NCBI GenBank assembly: GCA_003512825.1
Contig: DOOI01000193.1
Location: 1 to 40,027 of the forward strand
Length of the DNA: 40,027 bases
Reading direction: 5' to 3'
From: Paracoccaceae bacterium
GTDB taxonomy: Bacteria; Pseudomonadota; Alphaproteobacteria; Rhodobacterales; Rhodobacteraceae
In this document: one piece after another, positions 24,949 through 34,173 of the stretch
How the letters are laid out: each line of letters begins with the position of its first letter
How positions within the stretch are numbered: position 1 is the stretch's first letter
The notes under the pieces: generated by a model
The model's database searches: none
What the model saw: the letters and a program-made list of their open reading frames with translations, nothing else
Told to the model about the DNA's origin: nothing
Made by a program: the position numbers and the translations under genes

Positions 24949-26691
24949 TCATGCCCGGAACGGCTTGGTCAACTTCACCATCGCGTCATATTGCGACAAG
25001 AATACTTCGCCTGTCAGTTCATCAAGGAAATGCGACCGCCGCAAACGGTCCATCACTGGGCCTTTCACCTCAGAGAGGTGTAGCGCGATGCCACCATCTT
25101 TCAGGCGACGATTGATTTCCTCAAGGCTTTCGAGCGCAGAGGTGTCGATCTCATTGACCGCCGAACACATCAGGACGAAGTTCTTGATTGGTTGTGTTGT
25201 GGCAACCCGGTTCAGCACCAGATCCTCCAGAAACCGCGCATTGGCAAAATAGAGGCTTTCGTCAATTCGCAATGTGACCATAGAGGGGTGAGTTTCCACA
25301 GTATGGCGATGGATATTGCGGAAATGCTGGGTGCCCGGCACGAGGCCCACCTCTGCCACATGCGGACGCGACGTCTTGTAAAGATGCAAGAAGATCGAAA
25401 TCAGCACCCCCGCGGATACACCCGCCTCCACTCCCAAGCCGAGCGTCAGCAGGATCGTGGCAGAAACGGCGGTGAAATCCACTTTCGAATAGCCCCAAGT
25501 GCGCTTGAGGATCGAGAAATCCACAAGGCTCAGCACGGCCACAATGATCGTCGCCGCGAGCGTCGCTTTGGGCAGGAAATGGAGCAGTGGCGTCAGGAGC
25601 AGCGCGGCAAAGAGAATGCCAACGGCGGTGAAAGCTCCGGCCGCTGGCGTTTCGGCTCCGGCGTCAAAATTCACGACTGACCGGGCAAAGCCACCAGTGA
25701 CGGGATAGCCACCCGAGACCGCAGCCGCGATATTGGCTGTGCCCAGACCAACCAATTCTTGATCGGGAATGATCCGCTGGCGTTTTTTGGCGGCCAATGT
25801 TTGGGCCACCGAGACCGACTCGACAAATCCGATGACCGAAATCAGCAAAGCCGGAATTAAGAGCTGCCCCACCAAGCTGGGAGACAGCGACGGCATAGTC
25901 AGAGGTGGCAACCCCATCGGCACGTCTCCGACAATCGCGACACCTTTCTCATCCAAGCGCAGCACGACAGTCGCCAGAATCGTGACTGCAACCGCAGCGA
26001 CCGGGCCGGCTTTTGCCAGAATTTCGGCGAGGCGTGGCTTGAGGCCAGTCGAGATCAGCAAAGGCTTTAACCCTTTGCGAACCCAGAACAGGAACGCGGT
26101 GGCCGTGAGGCCGACAAACAATGTGATCGGATTGGTGCTGTGCTGGTTCTCAAACAGTGAAACCACGGTTTCCACCAGCGTATGCCCCTCGGCCTTGATG
26201 CCGAAAATATGCTTCAACTGGCTGGTCGCAATCAAAATCCCCGAGGCAGTGATGAAGCCGGCAATCACCGGATGCGACAGGAAGTTCGCCAAGAACCCAA
26301 GGCGAAAGACCCCCATCAACGTCAAAATAACCCCAGAAAGAAACGCCAGCGTGATTGCGGCGGCGGCGTATTCCGCCGGGCTCGAAAGCCCAAGCGCGCC
26401 CACAGATGATGCTGTCATCAAAGACACGACCGCAACAGGACCGACGGCCAATGCCCGCGAGGTGCCGAAGATCCCATACGCGACCAACGGCAAGATCGAC
26501 GCATAAAGCCCCATCTCGGGCGGCAAACCGGCCAAAAGCGCATAGGCCAGCGACTGTGGTATGAGCATGATCGTCACAATCACGGCGGCCACGGCGTCGG
26601 AGGTGAGTGTTTCACGATTGTAAGTTTTGGCCCATGTCAGAATGGGCAGGTGCCGCTCAAGAGTGGCGCGCGTCAGCGTGGGGAAGGTCAT
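24949..26691 (-). CDS. SulP family anion transporter with STAS domain
   Basis: A 580-aa inner-membrane protein with about 12-14 transmembrane segments and a C-terminal cytoplasmic STAS domain (from about 440, with VTLRIDESLYFANARFLEDL and SAVNEIDTSALESLEEI). The SulP block IPQSLAYALLAGLPPEMGLY opens the transport core. Members carry sulfate, bicarbonate or other anions; the substrate is not decidable here and no carbonic anhydrase or sulfate-assimilation gene is nearby. AGGA lies just before the ATG. It sits between the pca operon and deoC on the same strand, with its own predicted promoter. Confidence 0.92.
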   Translation of the reverse strand: MTFPTLTRATLERHLPILTWAKTYNRETLTSDAVAAVIVTIMLIPQSLAYALLAGLPPEMGLYASILPLVAYGIFGTSRALAVGPVAVVSLMTASSVGALGLSSPAEYAAAAITLAFLSGVILTLMGVFRLGFLANFLSHPVIAGFITASGILIATSQLKHIFGIKAEGHTLVETVVSLFENQHSTNPITLFVGLTATAFLFWVRKGLKPLLISTGLKPRLAEILAKAGPVAAVAVTILATVVLRLDEKGVAIVGDVPMGLPPLTMPSLSPSLVGQLLIPALLISVIGFVESVSVAQTLAAKKRQRIIPDQELVGLGTANIAAAVSGGYPVTGGFARSVVNFDAGAETPAAGAFTAVGILFAALLLTPLLHFLPKATLAATIIVAVLSLVDFSILKRTWGYSKVDFTAVSATILLTLGLGVEAGVSAGVLISIFLHLYKTSRPHVAEVGLVPGTQHFRNIHRHTVETHPSMVTLRIDESLYFANARFLEDLVLNRVATTQPIKNFVLMCSAVNEIDTSALESLEEINRRLKDGGIALHLSEVKGPVMDRLRRSHFLDELTGEVFLSQYDAMVKLTKPFRA

Positions 26692-26726
26692 GACATTCCT
26701 GTTTGTCCAGGTCTTCGGTCGTGCCC

Positions 26727-26754
26727 TATATATTCAATTTACTTGATATGTGAA
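26727..26754 (-). promoter_or_regulatory. Predicted promoter of the sulP gene
   Basis: On the minus strand TTCACA (26754-26749), a 16-bp spacer and TATATA (26732-26727). The spacer holds the imperfect dyad ATCAAG-TAAA-TTGAAT, which could bind a regulator. This AT-rich patch stands out in GC-rich surroundings. Confidence 0.4.
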
Positions 26755-26819
26755 GCGAAAAACGCCGTGATCCCCAAAACGCGTCACTTTCATTTTCAAA
26801 ATACCTTTAGAGCGACGCG

Positions 26820-26848
26820 CTGCCGAGGGGGCGGCACCCCCTCGGCAG
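26820..26848 (-). terminator. Perfect 12-bp hairpin after pcaG
   Basis: CTGCCGAGGGGG (26820-26831) and CCCCCTCGGCAG (26837-26848) are exact reverse complements around a 5-nt loop, 15 bp beyond the pcaG stop. It is the strongest stem in the window by base pairs but has no T-tract on either side, so it may be a transcript-stabilising or Rho-assisted end of the pob/pca operon rather than an intrinsic terminator. Confidence 0.5.
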
Positions 26849-26863
26849 TCGCAACCGAGCGCC

Positions 26864-27463
26864 TCAAATGTCGAGAAAAACGGTTTCCAAAGGTCCTTGC
26901 AGGTGGATATCAAACCGATAATGTCCCGGCGCTGTCTTTTTGGCGATCAAGGTCGGCACGCGGTTTCGCTGTTCGATACGCAAAAGCAGCGGATCGCTCT
27001 CGTTCTCTTCGTCGTCGAAATAAACCCGCGTGTGCAGACCGATGTTGATGCCTCGTGCGGCGATCCATAGCGAAATATGCGGCGCTTGCAGGCGTCCGTC
27101 ACGGGTGATCACGCGCCCGGGTTTCACGGTGCGAAGCGACCAAAGCCCGGTATCTTTGTCGGCTGCAAATCGGGCAAAGCCATTGACCTTGGGATCTGCG
27201 CCCACTTGACCTGCAAATTTGCCCGCCGCATCGGGTTGCCAGCTTTCCAACAATGCATCGCGAAAGGCCCAGCCTGTGCCGTCTACGACTTCGCCTGTCA
27301 GCGTGATGATTTCGCCTTTTGCGCCGTCTTCAATGGCCCGCAAGCCGAGGTCCTCGGGATAAACCGCGCCCAAACCGGCAAAGGTTGGGATGCAGCCGAT
27401 ATGAACATAAGGACCACCGGTCTGCGATGGTGTTTCGATCAATGTATCAAGGGATTGGACCAT
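26864..27463 (-). CDS. pcaG: Protocatechuate 3,4-dioxygenase, alpha subunit
   Basis: A 199-aa subunit that, with PcaH, opens the protocatechuate ring between the hydroxyls to give 3-carboxy-cis,cis-muconate. It begins SLDTLIETPSQTGGPYVHIG, typical of PcaG, with IEDGAKGEIITLTGEVVDG and the late block LQAPHISLWIAARGINIGLHTR. It lacks the full iron-ligand set found in PcaH, as expected for the alpha chain. The start at 27463 lies 1 nt past the pcaH stop. It is the last gene of the pobA-pcaDCHG operon and is followed by a perfect 12-bp hairpin. Confidence 0.96.
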   Translation of the reverse strand: MVQSLDTLIETPSQTGGPYVHIGCIPTFAGLGAVYPEDLGLRAIEDGAKGEIITLTGEVVDGTGWAFRDALLESWQPDAAGKFAGQVGADPKVNGFARFAADKDTGLWSLRTVKPGRVITRDGRLQAPHISLWIAARGINIGLHTRVYFDDEENESDPLLLRIEQRNRVPTLIAKKTAPGHYRFDIHLQGPLETVFLDI

Positions 27464-27464
27464 T

Positions 27465-28205
27465 TCACATGCCCTCCAGCTTGTTCTCGAACATGCTCTG
27501 ACGGCGACCGCGCAGAACGATGTCGAATTTGTAGGCGAGGTAATCGAGCGGGCGCGACATCGACAGATCAAGCGGCGCGACGAGGCGGTCGAGTTGGCTG
27601 CGGGACTTGATGGTCGCAGCGATAGGGCAGCGATCAATCAAGGGGTCGCCCTCGAAATACATTTGGGTGATCAGCCGTTGGCCAAAGCTGTGACCGAAAA
27701 CCGAGATGTGAATATGCATGGGGCGCCAGTCATTTCCCCGGTTGGGCCATGGGTAGGCACCGGGACGCACAGTCAGGAACTGGTAGCGTCCTTCGTCATC
27801 CGTGATCGTGCGCCCGCAGCCGCCGAAATTGGGATCGAGCGGGGCAAAATAGGTATCTTTGACATGTCGATACCGCCCGCCCGCGTTTGCCTGCCAGATC
27901 TCGATCAGCGTGTTCGGCACGGGGCGGCCGAATTCGTCCATCACGCGGCCATGCATCAAAACGCGTTCGCCAATCGCCCCTGTGCCATCCTTTGACCAAT
28001 TCAGGATCAGGTTATTGTCGAGCGGGCCAAGGACCGAATGGCCAAATCGCGGGCCTGTTTCCTCGGAGGGGGTGGATTCCATGGACAGCAGGGACCACCG
28101 GGGGCTGCGAGGGACGGAGGTTTTATACTCCGGATCGTATGGCACCGGGTGCATATCCCGACGCCGGGGCACCAAGGGCCCCAGATCGATCTTGGTCGAA
28201 GTCAT
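27465..28205 (-). CDS. pcaH: Protocatechuate 3,4-dioxygenase, beta subunit
   Basis: A 246-aa catalytic subunit with the four ferric-iron ligands in place: Tyr112 (GGRYRH), Tyr151 (GAYPW), His164 and His166 (PMHIHIS). The N-terminal extension PVPYDPEYKTSVPRSPRW is usual for PcaH. It joins PcaG in the intradiol ring cleavage of protocatechuate. The ATG overlaps the pcaC stop by 4 nt and pcaG follows after 1 nt, giving tight translational coupling and likely equal subunit output. Confidence 0.96.
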   Translation of the reverse strand: MTSTKIDLGPLVPRRRDMHPVPYDPEYKTSVPRSPRWSLLSMESTPSEETGPRFGHSVLGPLDNNLILNWSKDGTGAIGERVLMHGRVMDEFGRPVPNTLIEIWQANAGGRYRHVKDTYFAPLDPNFGGCGRTITDDEGRYQFLTVRPGAYPWPNRGNDWRPMHIHISVFGHSFGQRLITQMYFEGDPLIDRCPIAATIKSRSQLDRLVAPLDLSMSRPLDYLAYKFDIVLRGRRQSMFENKLEGM

Positions 28206-28585
28206 TTCGTGTTCTCCTCCATTTCCGCATAGGTCTGTTTGGCCAGTTTCAGCGCATGATTGGCGCGCGGCACACCAGCATAGATCGCCACATGCTGAAA
28301 CGCTTCTTGGACGTCTTCTTTGCTGGCCCCGGTCCGAGCCGTGGCGCGGATGTGCATCGGGATTTCTTCAAAATTTCCGGTTGCGGCCAAAAGCGCCAGC
28401 GTGAGCATGGACCGTTCGCGCGGCGTGATCTTGTCCGAGGCCCAAACCGTGCCCCATGCGCCTTCGGTGATCAGGCGCTGAAAAGGGGCATCAAACTCGG
28501 TCTTCAGCGCCTCGGCACGGTCTACATGCGCGTCGCCCAACACTTGGCGGCGCACCTTCATGCCTTCGTCATAACGCTCAGACAT
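28202..28585 (-). CDS. pcaC: 4-carboxymuconolactone decarboxylase
   Basis: A 127-aa protein of the AhpD-like fold that decarboxylates gamma-carboxymuconolactone to 3-oxoadipate enol-lactone. It shows the typical start YDEGMKVRRQVLGDAHVDRA, then DKITPRERSMLTLALLAA, IRATARTGASKEDVQEAF and the histidine of VAIYAGVPRANHAL. The length equals the stand-alone PcaC, and it is not fused to PcaD as in some species. It overlaps pcaD by 8 nt upstream and pcaH by 4 nt downstream. Confidence 0.95.
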   Translation of the reverse strand: MSERYDEGMKVRRQVLGDAHVDRAEALKTEFDAPFQRLITEGAWGTVWASDKITPRERSMLTLALLAATGNFEEIPMHIRATARTGASKEDVQEAFQHVAIYAGVPRANHALKLAKQTYAEMEENTK

Positions 28586-29365
28586 GTCCGGTTTCCTTGA
28601 AGAACCGGGTCAAGGTGGCGGCGTATTCCTCGGGCTGTTCCACGCAGGGCAAATGGCCCGCTTTGCGGATCAGGTGGAACTGCGAGCCGGGCACCAGATC
28701 AACGGTTTCTTTCACCAGATCGGGCGGCGTTGAGCCATCTTCAGTGCCTGCAATTCCCAAAGTGGGCAGGCGCAATGTGGCTGTCGTGGCATAGAAATCA
28801 GTGCCGGAAATCGCAGCCGAGCACCCGGTGTAGCCATCTTGTGGCTGTCGGGTCAGCATATTGCGCCATGCATGGAACTCTTCGGTCTCGCGGAAGGGGC
28901 CAGAGAACCAGCGCTGCATGATCGAGTCGGCGAGTGCCTCGATCCCGCCTGCCTTCACGGCTGCGATCCGTTGATCCCACATCTCGACGGTGCCAATTTT
29001 GGCGCCGGTGTTCGACAAGACCATGGCGCGCACCAGATCCAGTCGCTTGACCGCCAGTCCCTGCGCGATCATGCCGCCGATCGACAAACCGACGAACATG
29101 GCGTCCTTGACGGCGAGGTGATCCATCAGGCGCTCAACGTCACGCACCAAAGTGCCCATCGTGTAAGCCCCTTCAGGGCATTCGGAAAGCCCATGCCCGC
29201 GCTTGTCATAGCGGATATATTTCAAATCCTGCGGCAGCAGCGGCAGCACTTGGTCCCAGAGCCGCAGATCGGTGCCCAAAGAGTTTGCAAAAACGACGGG
29301 TCGCCCGTTCGGGTTGCCATCAATTCGGTAATGAAGGCGGATGTCGCCCAAGTTTGCCATACGCA

Positions 29366-29366
<1 letters not shown>
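28578..29366 (-). CDS. pcaD: 3-oxoadipate enol-lactonase
   Basis: A 262-aa alpha/beta hydrolase opening the enol-lactone to 3-oxoadipate. The nucleophile is Ser95 in FVGLSIGGMIAQG, an acidic residue lies in GTEDGST and the histidine in RKAGHLPCVEQPEEYA near the C-terminus; YDKRGHGLSE is the usual family block. Its ATG shares one base with the pobA stop (TGATG), so it is translated by coupling with the hydroxylase. Confidence 0.94.
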
Positions 29367-30568
<1,202 letters not shown>

Positions 30569-30647
30569 TTAGTTTACTCTGTCAATCATTTTTCCAAGAC
30601 TGCCCGAAAACCGTCTTGCGCCGCCGCCTCCCCAATAAGGCGCAGAT

Positions 30648-30974
30648 CTAATCCGCCACTAGGAAAAGACCCGCGATGACCAGTCCCGCTCCGGCGGCCT
30701 CTCGCAAGGTGAACCGCTCACCATACCAAAGTGCCAGCGCGACAATCATCAGGGTTTCGACCCCCAAGATCATCACATAGGCGTTGGAAAGGTCCATGCG
30801 GCGAAGCAGTAAAATCTCGACGGCAACAACGAGCTGAAACACCAGCATCGCCAATCCGACCGATACCAACTCACCCGCATGCGCGGCGTGCTTCATGAAA
30901 TACGTTGCGGCAGCATAGCCGGCAGCGGCCAATAGGATCAAAAGCCCTTTCGAGCCTGAAATTGCAAAATCCAT
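30648..30974 (-). CDS. Small four-helix membrane protein (SMR/EamA-like)
   Basis: A 108-aa hydrophobic protein with four predicted transmembrane helices: GLLILLAAAGYAAATYFM, LVSVGLAMLVFQLVVAVEIL, AYVMILGVETLMIVALALWY and EAAGAGLVIAGLFLVAD. The fold and the helix-4 region resemble small multidrug resistance and single-repeat DMT proteins, which work as dimers. Start 30974 was chosen because the upstream 16 residues are polar and unlike the family; ATG 31022 is the alternative. It lies between the dehydratase operon and pobA; a role in aromatic uptake or efflux is speculative. Confidence 0.7.
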   Translation of the reverse strand: MDFAISGSKGLLILLAAAGYAAATYFMKHAAHAGELVSVGLAMLVFQLVVAVEILLLRRMDLSNAYVMILGVETLMIVALALWYGERFTLREAAGAGLVIAGLFLVAD

Positions 30975-31053
30975 CTCAAAACCAATTGCAAATGACTGAA
31001 ATCTGTCCGGCAATGGTCGCATGGATCGTCAAAATGAAGGAGCCGGGAATACC

Positions 31054-32025
31054 TTACCCGAAACGTGCCAATGCCATGGTGAAGGTATCCGTATCGACAT
31101 TCCCGCCCGAAGCCACCGCGATCACCGCATCCCCTGCGATCTGGTCGGGATGAAAAAGCGCCGCCGCCAAGGCCACGGCCCCGCCGGGTTCCACGACGAT
31201 TTTCAGCCGCGAGAAGGCCAGCGCCATCGCGCGTAGGGCGTCGTCATCGCTCACGGCCAGCCCCGGCCCACAGAGGCGTTGCATGAGTGGCAAGGTCATC
31301 AGCCCGGGGGCTGGCGTGACAATAGCGTCACAAATAGAACTCGACATCGTGCTATTGCGCTGCGCCGTGCCCGTGGCCAGACTGCGCGCGACATCGTCAA
31401 AGCCCTGTGGCTCTACCGGGCGGGCGCGCAGACCGGGGGCATGTGCTTCCAAGGCCAGAGCAATACCAGAGGTCAGCCCCCCACCGCCGCAGCACACCAA
31501 AACATCGGCAGCCTCTACACCCATTGCCCGGGCCTGTGCGGCGATTTCCAAACCAGTGGTGCCTTGGCCTGCGATCACCTCTGCATTGTCGAAAGGCTTG
31601 ATCAGGGTCAGCCCGCGCTCTCGGGCGAGGGCATCACCAATCGCGTCGCGGTCCTCAGTGGCGCGATCGTAAAGCACCACCTCGGCACCATAGGCACGGG
31701 TGTTGGCGATCTTCAGCTTTGGGGCATCCGAGGGCATAATGATCACCGCAGGCACCCCATGCTGGCGCGCGGCATAGGCGACGCCTTGTGCGTGATTGCC
31801 CGAGGAAAACGCGATCACGCCTTGGGCGCGTGTTTCGGTCGCGAGCGCCGAGAGCGCGGAATAAGCACCGCGATATTTGAAGGACCCAGTATGTTGCAGG
31901 CATTCCGCCTTAACAAACACCCGCCGCCCAGCGATCTCATCGAGAAAGGGCGACGACAGCAGAGGCGTCACGCGGGCATGGCCCTGAAGACGGGCCGCAG
32001 CAGCTTCGATCTGCGTGATGTTCAT
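31054..32025 (-). CDS. Threonine/serine dehydratase (PLP, no ACT domain)
   Basis: A 323-aa fold-type II PLP enzyme deaminating threonine or serine to the 2-oxoacid. The PLP lysine is Lys50 in HTGSFKYRGA, the substrate loop is SSGNHAQGVA and the phosphate-binding loop is CCGGGGLTSG. It lacks the C-terminal regulatory ACT domains of biosynthetic IlvA, so it resembles catabolic TdcB or serine racemase-like enzymes. Its ATG overlaps the alpha/beta hydrolase stop by 4 nt, making it the third gene of a coupled HAD-hydrolase-dehydratase operon. Confidence 0.87.
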   Translation of the reverse strand: MNITQIEAAAARLQGHARVTPLLSSPFLDEIAGRRVFVKAECLQHTGSFKYRGAYSALSALATETRAQGVIAFSSGNHAQGVAYAARQHGVPAVIIMPSDAPKLKIANTRAYGAEVVLYDRATEDRDAIGDALARERGLTLIKPFDNAEVIAGQGTTGLEIAAQARAMGVEAADVLVCCGGGGLTSGIALALEAHAPGLRARPVEPQGFDDVARSLATGTAQRNSTMSSSICDAIVTPAPGLMTLPLMQRLCGPGLAVSDDDALRAMALAFSRLKIVVEPGGAVALAAALFHPDQIAGDAVIAVASGGNVDTDTFTMALARFG

Positions 32026-32849
32026 TTCAAGGCCTCAATCCAACGCTGCAGCGCATCCAGCGCCTCTGGTTCATCCAAAAAGGGCACGTGGCCTCGACCC
32101 GGCACCCGCGCCACGATCAGGTCTGGCCGTCGACGCTCCATCTCGCGCACGGTCTCGGCGGAAACGAGTGTCGAATTCACGCCGTGGATCATTGCCGTGG
32201 GCAAAAGGGCCAATTCGGAAAAAAGCGGCCATAGATCAGGCATTGACCCATTTTCTGTCGCCAAGACCGCCTCTCGCAGACCCGGTCCATCATAGGCGAG
32301 GCAAGGTTTGCCATCTTCAAACCGATGGGTGTTGATCACATGTTGCCGCCACCGATCCAGCGAAACATCGGCAAATTCCGAGGCAAACCAAGCCGCTGTT
32401 CCACGTGCGAGGCTCTCCAGATCAGGGGCATTGGGCACCACTCCGATGAAATCTGCCAATTGCGTCAGGAACGCAGGCTCTAAGACCGGGCCGACATCAT
32501 TAAGCGCTGCCCCCAGAAGGCGGTTCTTTGACAGTGCTGCAAGCGTCATGGCGATCAATCCGCCTCGCGAGGTGCCCAAAACCGCGGCCTTTGCGATCCC
32601 GAGGTGATCAAGCAACGCCAGCGCATCCGCCCCTTCCTGCATCACGCTATAGCTCAGCGGATTGGCATTGTCCGACAACCCCCGCCCGCGATAATCCATG
32701 CGAATGAGCCGCACCCCTGTCAGGTGGGGGGCGACAAAGTCGAAATCCCGGCTGTTGCGCGTCAGTCCCGCGAGGCACAGCACAGGCAGGCCTTCGCCCG
32801 CGTCTTCAAAATACAGCTGCGTGCCATCGTTGGCCCGAAAGAAACTCAT
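32022..32849 (-). CDS. Alpha/beta hydrolase
   Basis: A 275-aa hydrolase with the oxyanion-side block VLCLAGLTRNSRDFDFV, RMDYRGRGLSD, nucleophile Ser94 in VLGTSRGGLIAM and the C-terminal histidine in VPGRGHVPFLDEPEAL. No cap domain is obvious. Substrate unknown; esters or C-C bonds are possible. Both ends overlap neighbours as ATGA (HAD gene upstream, dehydratase downstream). The start is fixed at 32849 by this overlap and by the domain beginning MSFFRANDGTQLYFED. Confidence 0.87.
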   Translation of the reverse strand: MSFFRANDGTQLYFEDAGEGLPVLCLAGLTRNSRDFDFVAPHLTGVRLIRMDYRGRGLSDNANPLSYSVMQEGADALALLDHLGIAKAAVLGTSRGGLIAMTLAALSKNRLLGAALNDVGPVLEPAFLTQLADFIGVVPNAPDLESLARGTAAWFASEFADVSLDRWRQHVINTHRFEDGKPCLAYDGPGLREAVLATENGSMPDLWPLFSELALLPTAMIHGVNSTLVSAETVREMERRRPDLIVARVPGRGHVPFLDEPEALDALQRWIEALK

Positions 32850-33535
32850 TTCAATCCCGCCAAACCGGGAATGCCGGAGAGTTCGGTCAGCACATGATCT
32901 GGCTGGCCCGGCAAACGATCTACCGGGTCGCCATTGCGGTTGACCCACGCAGTCTTGAAGCCATACGCCGCTGCCGCTGCTGCGTCCCACCCATTAGAGG
33001 ACACAAACAGCACATGTTCCTTGGCAACGCCAAAGCGCTGGATCACCAAGTCATAAACCTGTGGTGCCGGTTTGAAGATGCCTACGGATTCCACGGAAAG
33101 AACCCCATCCAGCAAATCGCCCAACCCGGCTGAATGAACCGCCCCATCAAGCATGTGGGGCGAGCCGTTCGACAAAATGGCGGTGCTGATCCCGCCCTTT
33201 TGCAGCGTTTCCAGCATTTCGGGAACCTCTGGGAAGGCAGAGAGGTTCCAGTAAAGCGCCAATAACCGCTCGCGCAATTCTGTATCCCCTGCAAGCCCGG
33301 CGCTTTCGAGCGACCAGTCCAGCCCGTCTTTGGTTACGGCCCAAAAATCGGTGTGATTGTCCGAGAGCGCTCTTATCCACGAATACTCCAATTGCTTGCG
33401 CCGCCAGTTGGAGGCAAGCGTTGGCCAGACCTTCGCCAGCGCCTCTCGTCCCGGCTCTGCCGCCGCTTCGCGCGCTGCCGCAGCGACGTCAAAAAGAGTG
33501 CCATAGGCATCGAAAACGCAAACGGTGATGGTCAT
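32846..33535 (-). CDS. Haloacid dehalogenase type II
   Basis: A 229-aa HAD-superfamily hydrolase of the L-2-haloacid dehalogenase branch. It has the nucleophile Asp9 in CVFDAYGTLFDV, a basic QLEYSWIRAL segment, SNGSPHML, the motif III lysine in FKPAPQVYDL and the branch-specific SSNGWDAAAA (Asn and Asp) that replaces the two acidic residues of phosphatases. It should convert 2-haloacids to 2-hydroxyacids, though natural substrates are uncertain. It leads an operon of three overlapping genes. The start at 33535 directly precedes the first strand; the longer frame upstream is not protein-like. Confidence 0.88.
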   Translation of the reverse strand: MTITVCVFDAYGTLFDVAAAAREAAAEPGREALAKVWPTLASNWRRKQLEYSWIRALSDNHTDFWAVTKDGLDWSLESAGLAGDTELRERLLALYWNLSAFPEVPEMLETLQKGGISTAILSNGSPHMLDGAVHSAGLGDLLDGVLSVESVGIFKPAPQVYDLVIQRFGVAKEHVLFVSSNGWDAAAAAAYGFKTAWVNRNGDPVDRLPGQPDHVLTELSGIPGLAGLK

Positions 33536-33620
33536 AGTATCTTTCTGTCCTGTTGTCGGGTCGGGCCAGCCTGCCATGGGTTTTTCAGAAGGGGAAGCGA
33601 TTTCAGCGGTTTGTTTGCAA

Positions 33621-33634
33621 TCCCGTAAACGGGA
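33621..33634. repeat. Short dyad upstream of the FKBP gene
   Basis: TCCCGT-AA-ACGGGA is a perfect 6-bp inverted repeat in the 180-bp divergent region between the dehalogenase and the FKBP gene, 81 bp before the FKBP start. A possible operator; no promoter could be placed with confidence around it. Confidence 0.3.
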
Positions 33635-33715
33635 GGGTAGGTTTGCGCCCTCATCCAAGGGAACGCCCGCGAGGCCCCCGCTCAACTCACCCCAAAAGAA
33701 CAGGAAAATAGAGCG

Positions 33716-34144
33716 ATGACCGAGGTCAAATCAGGCGACAGTGTTCGCATTCACTATACGGGCACCTTGGCGGACGGCAGCGTCTTTGACAGCTCCGAAG
33801 GGCGCGATCCTTTGGAGTTCACCGTAGGCTCGGGCCAGATCATTCCCGGTCTCGACAAAGCGATCCCCGGAATGGTGGTCGGCGAGAAAAAGGTCGTTCC
33901 AATCCCCTTTGCCGAAGCCTATGGCGATATTGACCCGCAAGCGCGTCAAGCGGTGCCGCGCGGTGAAATCCCCGATCATATCCCGCTCGATCTTGGCACC
34001 CAGTTGCAGGTGCAAACCCCAACAGGGCAGACGATGATGGTTGTGGTTGTCGAAGTGACGGACGCCGAAGTCACGCTCGATGCCAACCACCCGCTTGCGG
34101 GCAAAGATCTGACCTTTGCCATCGAATTGGTCAGCGTGAACTAA
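33716..34144 (+). CDS. FKBP-type peptidyl-prolyl isomerase (SlyD-like)
   Basis: A 142-aa isomerase: VKSGDSVRIHYTGTLADGSVFDSS, then PLEFTVGSGQIIPGLDKAIPGM, followed by an insert-in-flap domain (about 68-120, with DIDPQARQAVPRGEIP) and the return strand NHPLAGKDLTFAIELVSV. This is the SlyD domain order, but the histidine/cysteine-rich metal tail of E. coli SlyD is absent. It probably acts as a cytosolic folding helper. AGGA lies upstream of the ATG. It stands alone: its neighbours are on the opposite strand. Confidence 0.93.
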   Translation: MTEVKSGDSVRIHYTGTLADGSVFDSSEGRDPLEFTVGSGQIIPGLDKAIPGMVVGEKKVVPIPFAEAYGDIDPQARQAVPRGEIPDHIPLDLGTQLQVQTPTGQTMMVVVVEVTDAEVTLDANHPLAGKDLTFAIELVSVN

Positions 34145-34173
34145 CCGGGATCAAGCTTGGGCGCGGAGCTGGC

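Noticed and set aside
26727..26754. Possible FNR-like site (TCAA...TTGA) in the sulP promoter
   Set aside because: The half-sites are in the inverted order compared with TTGAT-N4-ATCAA, so it does not match an FNR box; kept only as an imperfect dyad.
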